A DNA stretch of 64,000 bases, from the NCBI GenBank assembly GCA_963383645.1, contig OY726560.1, forward strand, positions 69,379,023 to 69,443,022, read 5' to 3'. The stretch comes from Muscardinus avellanarius. Taxonomy: Eukaryota; Chordata; Mammalia; Rodentia; Gliridae. A model generated the notes under the pieces. The model made no database searches. It was not told where the DNA came from and saw only the letters and a program-made list of their open reading frames with translations. Shown piece after piece: positions 56,977 through 64,000 of the stretch. The position numbers and the translations under genes are program-made. How positions within the stretch are numbered: position 1 is the first letter of the stretch; each line of letters begins with the position of its first letter.

Positions 56977-59849
56977 GTAAGTGGAACGACTTTCATGCCC
57001 TGCGTGGCTTTGATTTGCATGAGTTTGCTCCAGTGTGCCTCGCTCTTTCTGAGTTTTGGTCTCTGAGTGAACCTTCATACTTTTCTGGTCCCTCCTATAA
57101 AATGTACATGCAGCGTCCAGCTCTTTGGTTTAGCTCAGAGAAAATGTGGCAAGGGAAAGTCGGGCTTTTCATAATTTTTTATAGTGTTCTAGCCTCAGCT
57201 GTGGACCCAGTGTTAAATGGTATTCTGTCTTTGGGGCAGCCGTGGCCAATATTTTCAGTATTTGCCTTGGTCGATGCTCTGTATGAAGGATGCTGTTGTA
57301 CCATATGAATTATGACCTGAAATTTAAATTCAAGCCTCACCTTTAAAATTGTACACAGGAGGAGTGGGTTGAAATTTACTCATGATTAAGAATTGAGTGT
57401 GAGAACGTTATTTTTTTATGCTTATTAGTCTTCAGAGTGGTTATTAGAAAGATTTTCAAATCTGAGCAATGTAGGTAATCAACTCAAAATAAGCAGAATA
57501 AAAGTAGTCAACTATAAAATTATGAGTCCTTTTTACTGCAGTAGAAACACAGAAGGAGAAAAACGACCGATTCCCCCCCCCCCATAGGTTAGCCTGCTTT
57601 CTATATTGCTTTCTTAAGGAGGCCCAGGTCTGGGTTTAAAGCAGTGTATTACTATGTGTGTTCTCATTATCCTGAAAGCTTCCTGTGGTATAGACAGCAT
57701 ATGAGTGGCTCAGATTTGCAGGGGGTTGTTCTTTGAATCTGGAAATCATGACATGCCTGCAGTTTAGAGGTAAAGAACCTTAAATAGTTTCTCCAGTGCA
57801 ATTGCTTAAAACAGGAGGAGAACTGTTGTATTCAATCTTTTTAAATAGCCTTCTCTCCCACAATCACCAGGTAAGAACAGTTTCATGTAGCTAGCCAGGC
57901 AGTGCCCAGGCTCAAAGAAGACTGTGTTTTTAGAAAGAGTGTTAAGAGATTTTATAAGCATGGTCCGGGAAAAGAGAATTGTTTCTCTTTTTCTTCAAAT
58001 AAATGGGTTCTGTCTTTCATGTTCCTCTATTCTGATGGAGAGGAAGGTCTTAAGAACAGTTCCCCAGTTCTAGAGGATGCAGAATGGGAGTGGAGGTGTT
58101 GGTTGAGACAGGGCTTATAGATGGTAATGCGATTCCCAATTTTTCAACCCTGGTGTTCTTGGGAGGAACAGGAGGGAGTTGACATCTGAGGGCAACTTTG
58201 GAGTCTTTTTGGACACACAAGGCCCCTGCTTTACCTCCTGTCACATGTCACTCTCTTGGGGATGTGGGTAAAGAAGCCCAGGATGAATGACTGATAGTGC
58301 AGCCTGAGGTTGTAGGAGTTAACTCTGACTCCTAGGTGATGTCAGGTCATATGCTAAACATATCTTTCGGGCATGCGTGTGCCACTGTGACATAGGACCT
58401 CTCTCCTCCATTCTGCTGTGTCCCTGTCCATAAAGATTCCAGTGAGCACTGCTCCTCAATGTCAAGGCCCCAGGCCCACCTCAGCTGAGCAGGTGTGCGT
58501 CCTCCCATCAGCACCGCCTTGTATAGGGAAGGAGGCCAGCGGTGGCAGCATCTTCTCTGAACAGGTTTAGCAACCGGAGCCCTCCTGGAGGAGTCATACC
58601 ACCTTCTCTGTTGTTCTGCACTGAAAGTAATAATTGCCATTTTCCCCTTTGGCTGCCACATAATATGATAGTCCCCAATGTACAAATTACCAGATGTCTG
58701 AAAGGTGAAGGAGAAAAAAAATGAAATAATGGGGAGCTGGAGAATTGAGCCTTACCTGTCCATCACAGTAGAAGCCTAGGGCCATTTCAGAACTAGAAAT
58801 ATTCCTGCGTATACTCACTGTCAAAAACGGAGGACTTTAACTTCCCTTTCTGAGATATATGTCATTCATCACTAAAAGCAGAAACACTACCCAGACTTAG
58901 GGGTATTTTTCTTTGTTTACTTAAGAACTATTTCTTGCATGTTTAGCTACATAGAGACCAAGAATCTAATGGGAAGACATGAGAGGATAGTAGTTAGCAT
59001 TATTTTGGCTTTGTCTGTTCAAAGTTATTCTAAGCTACCTCAGTTTTAATTCTTAATACATTTTTTTAGTTTATTTTCTTCTTAGCAATTATGGAAAAAA
59101 TCCCTATTTCTTGCACTTGTGTAAAAACATTTGACAGATCTTCCTTGAACCCAGTAACATAGAATTATCATTTGCAGGGCCCTGGGCATGAGTTAAAAAA
59201 AAATAGGTCAGAAGAAACTAGCATGCCTCCTGAGAGTAGCTAATGAGCTTAGTCCTCTTTGTACATATTCTAGTAACAATTGGATAGGGCTAATTGTGTA
59301 ATAGATGCTTAGTAAATGGCAGTTTTAAGTATCTCAGGGAATTAAAAAAAGGGTAAAGAAAACAGAAAATCTGAGGACAAAGCTGATACCTTTTCAGATA
59401 ACTATATTAAGTTGCACATTTAAAAGGGAGGCCTTTGAAAATAAAGCAAAGCGAGAAAAATAACTTGACTTCAAATAATATTACACTGCTGATACTGTAC
59501 AGTTGGAGGCCTTCAAGGGCTATAAATGCCAAGTCAAACATCTGGGTGATAAACAAATGGGAGTCAGTGAGAGGGATACCTATGTAAGTAAGCAAACACT
59601 GCTGTGAATTCTCTTTTCTTTGTTTTGTTTTCCTGGAAGCAGATCTAGTTATTATTATACAGTGATATGGGGGGGAGCAATGATCTGCATCATGGGAAAT
59701 TAAAATTTTTAGTGATGGTAAAAGATCTAAAACAGCACAATGAAAAATTCTGGTGACACTCTCTGATGGTTGAGAAGTACTTACTTAGTCATTACCTCCT
59801 TTCCTCATGTCAGCCAATATAGCATAAATCCTGACGTTCAGCTGTCAGA

Positions 59850-60035
59850 GCTCCAGTTTCCACTTTGCCACACTTAGTAGCTCTCTGTTACCTGGGGCAG
59901 TTCCTTAACTTCTCTGAGCTTCAGTCTCCTTATCTGAGAAAATGGAGCTAGTAGTAGAACCATTCTCACTAGGTTGTTGGGAAGATTAAATTGATAGTGC
60001 GGATACCACATGGTTCTTGGCACTTAAGTAAATAC
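59850..60035 (+). mobile_element. MIR SINE
   Basis: ccagtttccactttgccacacttagtagctctctgttacctggggcagttccttaacttctctgagcttcagtctccttatctgagaaaatgg ... gttgttgggaagattaaattgatagtgc is near-complete MIR in sense. Confidence 0.88.
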
Positions 60036-60511
60036 TTCATGGAGTGATAAAACAGTCAGTACTTACCAATTCTTAATATAAAAATGTCTTAAAATATTAA
60101 TAATCCCCTCAATGACTTTATTCCATTGATATCCCCCATTTTACAGATGATAAGCTAAATGAGGTATAAACTGGGTAGCTTGAGTTCAGAGCTAACTAAC
60201 TCAAGATCACTGCAAGGATACATTTGGATTCTCAGTCAATACCGCCTGACTCCACAGAGTGTTTCTTAAACTGCCTCTCACTCAGACATAGAAAAGAATT
60301 GCATCTAGGAAAAACCAAAGATAATGATCTTGTTTGGGGAACTGGTAGTTTCAGGAAAGTAAAGGAAAAGAGTAGATTATATGAGTGAAATTGGAAGCTC
60401 AATCTTGGTCACCTTATTTAGAAGGAGTATGACTCAGTGGCTGATGGTGAATCATTGTTAGAAAGGCAGGCAGAGCCCATAATGGACAGAAGATAAAGGA
60501 ACTTTAGATTG

Positions 60512-60553
<42 letters not shown>

Positions 60554-60559
60554 ACACAC
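60512..60559. repeat. (CA)n microsatellite in CPA6 intron 1
   Basis: CA units with one TA interruption near 60549. Confidence 0.97.
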
Positions 60560-61198
60560 GTCACAGTGCAGGCAGCCATGGACATGTGCCTTCATTCATC
60601 CAGCAAGTACTGAGTGCCCATCCTGTGCTGAGAACACTGACCTACAGAGAAGATGCTCTCAGAGTTGTAGTTTAGTAGAAGAAAATGCCCCACACGTACA
60701 GTGGTTACACAGAGCACGGGTGCACGGGCTGTTACAAGGATTGAAAAGAGGCCTTAGTGAATAGAACAAGGGGCAGACCCCCCTCTCAGCTGGCTGATTC
60801 TTATCTCCCAGAAGGACTGTCCTGGGAGGTGGTATAAAGAGAACTGGCTTCCTACCCTGCTGGCTGCTTCTCAGAACATGAACCTGCTGGTTTGGAGTCA
60901 GCTTGCTGGAGTCCTGCTGTCTGTTCCTTCCTCTATCCAGCCTTGCATTTATTTTTTCCCCTTCTCATCTCTGTCTCAGGGGGGCAGGTGTAGTGACACA
61001 ACCTCTGTCCTACTGAGACTAGGTGTGCAAAGGGCAGGTTGTAGCAGCTACGCTTTGATGAGTCAGCGTCTGCGCTATTTTTCTCCAGCCCCCAAACACA
61101 CACATCCATTCTGGGTCATGTGTCCACAAGTACGCCAGTCCCCTGTGAAAATAGGTTGTTGGGAGTTTAAAAAAGAGACTTGAAGAAAATAAGATATC
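60560..61198. other. Unclassified DNA with ancient-repeat words
   Basis: 60590-60660 (cattcatccagcaagtactgagtgcccatcctgtgctgag) resembles an old dispersed repeat. A TATA-like gtataaag at 60832 precedes a 101-codon frame (60878-61183) with no recognisable domain; I do not call it a gene. Confidence 0.4.
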
Positions 61199-61228
61199 TT
61201 TTTTTTTTTTTTTCAGGCTATACCCCCA

Positions 61229-61279
<51 letters not shown>

Positions 61280-61394
61280 CAGGGTCTCACTGAGTTGCAA
61301 AGGGCCTAAGTAGCTGAGGCTGCCTGCAAACTTGGAATCCCCCTGTCTCGGCCTCCCAAGTACTGGGATTTCATGCATGCACCACCATGCCTGG
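61199..61394 (-). mobile_element. B1-dID SINE, antisense, with a second internal poly-T run
   Basis: Poly-T, part of the ID half (aggctatacccccagctc), a 44-base T run (61233-61276), then the B1 half to accaccatgcctgg. The middle A-rich linker has expanded and most of the ID half is deleted. Confidence 0.9.
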
Positions 61395-61823
61395 TATAAA
61401 ATATATTTTTTAGAAGTAGCTTGGTCCTCAAAATCTATAAGTAAAGAAGCCCCAAATGAGGATGTGGTGTATGGAAGAGGCAAGGACCCTACAGGGTCAC
61501 ACAGTGGCCACCAGAGCAGATCCAACTCGGGGACATCGTGCTTGTTCTCCACCTATCTCTCTAGCTCTTTTCTTCCTCAGCATAGTTTCATTTTGTATCC
61601 TAACAGTGGCTTCCTTTGAATGCTCTGAGCTTGCTTTTAGGAACCCAGAGCTGGCGTATGAGAGATCAGAGCTGCTCATATGAATAAGGGAGTTTTCTTC
61701 TGTGTTGGTAGCTACCGTTCTGTTCAGATAGGATGGCCATAGATCCTCATTGGTTCCACACTGGCCCTGGTGGTAGGGACTATCCTAGTTTGTGTTTTAG
61801 ATGCTTTTGGAACACTTTCTCCT

Positions 61824-61871
61824 GGAGCCCAATCTGATAATGGATCTTCTATTTTATGGCACCAAGGTACT
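61824..61871. repeat. 48-bp direct repeat, copy 1
   Basis: From ggagcccaatctgataatgg to ggcaccaaggtact, repeated with one mismatch exactly 660 bp downstream. Weaker similarity extends left to about 61799. Confidence 0.95.
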
Positions 61872-62483
61872 TTTGCTTTGTAATTAACTGGCTGGTTTTA
61901 CTGCCTCTATTCCACTGCCCCTTATCCCTGAGATCCCTGTCAAGTAAGAGAAGTAGTAGAGCTGTAGCACTGCACACTTCTAACCAGCGGAGCAGACAGG
62001 CCATGTTCCTAGCCAGGGTCTAAGCAAGAAGGAGCCATCCCTGCTCATGAATGACAGGTCAAAATGTATGCTGTCTGTACCTTTGGGGCATTAGAACTAT
62101 AAAGATGAGAGGTGGGTTTTTAGGTTGGTTTTAAACCTGTCTTCCAAAAGTCATGTATGGTTAATATAATTCTCCAGTGCCTGCTGGATGTTCCTTTGAG
62201 CTCTCGCTTCTTATTAACAGTAAGATATTTTTAATTTTTCTTCTACAACAGCTCAAAGTACAGCCCCTAAGTGCAGATTGCTTATCAGCTCATTATACTG
62301 AAAGCTTTCTTCCCCTGCAGCACTTTCTGCCTCACGATTTGCTTCTTAAACACAGTGCCTCAGCACTCCACTCCTCTGGCCTGAACTCAGGCAGGCAGTG
62401 CTCTGCAGGAATCAGTGTTCCCTCCACTCACTGAGCTAGTGGAAAGAAGAATGTTTCAGATGCTTCTGGGTTACTTTCTCCTT

Positions 62484-62531
62484 GGAGCCCAATCTAATAA
62501 TGGATCTTCTATTTTATGGCACCAAGGTACT
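62484..62531. repeat. 48-bp direct repeat, copy 2
   Basis: See copy 1; the one difference in the core is A for G in aatct(a)ataatgg. Confidence 0.95.
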
Positions 62532-63509
62532 TTCTGGGTAATACCATTAAGCAAAATCATTTCCATCCCCTGAAAAAACAGCAAAGGACATTAATGTTTC
62601 ATAACTTCGCAGCTTATATTACACAAGATACAAATGCATTATATATTCTGTCTTTGTAAATGGAATTACTGAACAGAAAATAAAAACTTGGCAACTGATT
62701 TTAGAGTCTTCATTATGATCAATCAGCAGATAACTGGTTTATTAGATTATAATTTGCTTTGCTAACTAAATGCCTTTGAACTCTGCCTCTAGGCATGAGC
62801 TTCTTCATGATAAAGTGGAATGCAGAATAGGAAGTTTTTGGATCATATTATGTGAAGTGTCATAAAATTCCCTAGAAAATTATGTTATGAAAGATTAAAA
62901 CAAACTTCTAAGTGGTATCCTTCAACAAAATTGCCATCTTTGCTCTGTTTTGAAATGTACCTTGAAAGTAGTAAAACATTTTCTTTTTTAGTATCTATTT
63001 TAATAATGATACTATTGGATTGTTTCAATTTTACTTGCTTATTTTTCTTCTTTTTTGCTATTATAACAAAGAAATCTTAACCTCACTTCTCACTTACATA
63101 AAAATCCAAAAGAGTAATAGCTGGTTGGCAGTGTCAGAGAACCAAGTGCCTAATACCTTGTAGATTTAGTATGCTCAACACTCAACTCTCAAATGTGGCC
63201 CAAGCGTCTTCTATCTCTCACAGTCCAGCCAGCAGCAAAATAGAAAGGTCACAGTCCCTGCGTAGGATTACTTCCTGAGGACCAAAATTAGATAGATGTG
63301 CAGAGATATAAGGGAAGTCATAAAATGTGATTATTATCCAAAGGCTGGACCTAGAAGAACTTACTAAGGAATAACTAGGAGTCTGTCCATGATTACACAG
63401 CTATCCAATTACTACCAACCGCTTCTCCTTCCCACTTAGTTCTCTTGAAAGAATTGTCCTTCCAAAATGACTTGTAGAATTCTATATATTCTGTAAGTTG
63501 TGGTATTTA

Positions 63510-63650
63510 AGTTATAGAATAGTAAAACTGGAGGAGATTAAAAGAAAATGTCATACCCCTGTCCCTTTGATTACAACATGAGGAAGCAGAAGTCCATAAA
63601 GGTTTGCAGAGCTAGTCATGGAGTTATGACTAAAATCTGGGTGAGTGTTC
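63510..63650 (-). mobile_element. Possible MIR-related relic, antisense
   Basis: gattacaacatgaggaagcagaagtccataaaggtttgcagagctagtcatgga faintly follows reverse-complement MIR (gatgaggaaactgaggc...ttgcccaaggtc). Low certainty. Confidence 0.3.
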
Positions 63651-64000
63651 ACAACATTCTTTACAGTTTACAACTTTACCTTTGATGAATTGAGAAATCA
63701 TCTTACCCTTTTTCTATTTCCCAAATTTATTGGGGGATGAAGTCAAGTGATTTGGCAAGACTGGGAAGTATTTAATGAGGGAGGATTTTATTTCATTTGT
63801 ATAAATATTTGTAGGGTGTCTAGCCTACTGCTAGTCTGGGATTGCAGAGAAGGAGCAGTCCGTGTGTACAACGTAATGAGTAACTCATACAAGTAAACAA
63901 ACAATTCCAAATCTAGGATCCTTGTGCCCACAGAGAAAACTCTTAGTGCCAGAAGAGTGCAGGATTAGATCACCTAATCCAGACTGAAGGATGGGGAGAA

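Larger units (their letters stand above)
56977..64000 (+). other. CPA6: CPA6 intron 1 (5' part, continues past window)
   Basis: This begins with GTAAGTGG. I found no sequence encoding the expected next residues (pro-domain, GDKV...) up to the window end, consistent with the very large first intron of the human gene. The intron holds a C-run near 57572-57584, a MIR (59850-60035), a (CA)n (60512-60559), one antisense SINE (61199-61394), a 48-bp direct repeat (61824/62484) and a possible MIR relic near 63510-63650. The rest, notably 57000-59840 and 62540-63500, looks like unique AT-rich DNA with no exon I can support. Confidence 0.85.

Noticed and set aside
57862..58120. Possible alternative exon ending caccag|gtaagaac near 57872, with a downstream 72-codon frame
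   Set aside because: A donor-like word alone is common; no acceptor-exon-donor unit in frame with CPA6 could be built.
60878..61183. 101-codon frame downstream of a TATA-like gtataaag
   Set aside because: No recognised domain, lies in CPA6 intron 1 among old repeats; a chance frame is more likely than a nested gene.
61019..61552. 177-codon minus-strand frame with poly-Lys
   Set aside because: Created by a 44-base T run inside a SINE.

Overview
The window is mammalian nuclear DNA, most probably from a squirrel-family rodent (Sciuridae: squirrel, marmot or ground squirrel). The main evidence is about 34 copies of a dimeric SINE with a B1 (7SL-like) left half and a tRNA-Ala/ID-like right half (core ctgggggtgtagctcagagg ... 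gttcaatccccagtacc). This is the B1-dID family, which is abundant in sciurids. The rest of the repeats are ordinary eutherian ones: L1, L2, MIR, MER5A, MaLR and ERVL-type LTRs, one class-II ERV solo LTR and many microsatellites.

Only one protein-coding exon can be defended. At 56861-56976 (+) lies the first coding exon of CPA6 (carboxypeptidase A6). It encodes the start methionine, a signal peptide and the first residues of the pro-domain, and ends at a consensus GTAAGT donor. Sequence from 56977 to the window end is CPA6 intron 1, and exon 2 is not in the window. The roughly 56 kb to the left is intergenic sequence upstream of CPA6. From human 8q13 gene order this would be the CPA6-PREX2 interval, but no PREX2 exon is seen.

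Layout. 0.0-3.9 kb: SINE, an L2 fragment, unique DNA, an old L1 3' UTR. 3.9-6.5 kb: a 2.58-kb L1-derived insertion that has a 5' UTR, ORF1 and 3' end but no ORF2, bounded by a perfect 12-bp target-site duplication inside an older SINE. 6.5-9 kb: SINE cluster. 9-14 kb: SINE-free, with MER5 and MaLR fragments and a 28-bp perfect palindrome. 14-17 kb: MLT1, L1, SINEs and MIR. 17-22 kb: MaLR LTRs, a CTCF-like site and a Tigger-like MITE. 22.8-25.3 kb: a probable LTR and two copies of an unrecognised repeat, one inserted in a MIR. 25-36 kb: SINE-rich with a 5'-truncated L1, a CTCF-like site and an L2. 37.6-41.8 kb: a nested stack, MLT1 > MLT2-like > antisense L1-derived element with YY1-headed tandem 5' monomers > solo ERV LTR. 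41.8-50 kb: decayed ancient repeats, SINEs and an antisense L1. 50-56 kb: mostly unique, with a MER5A pair. 56.3-64 kb: CPA6 promoter, exon 1 and intron 1, repeat-poor except for one SINE at 61.2 kb.

The open reading frames here are short, overlap repeats or microsatellites, and lack recognisable domains. Apart from CPA6 exon 1 and the dead L1 ORF1 I do not treat them as genes. Repeat names come from memory of consensus sequences, so boundaries are approximate unless a duplication is quoted.
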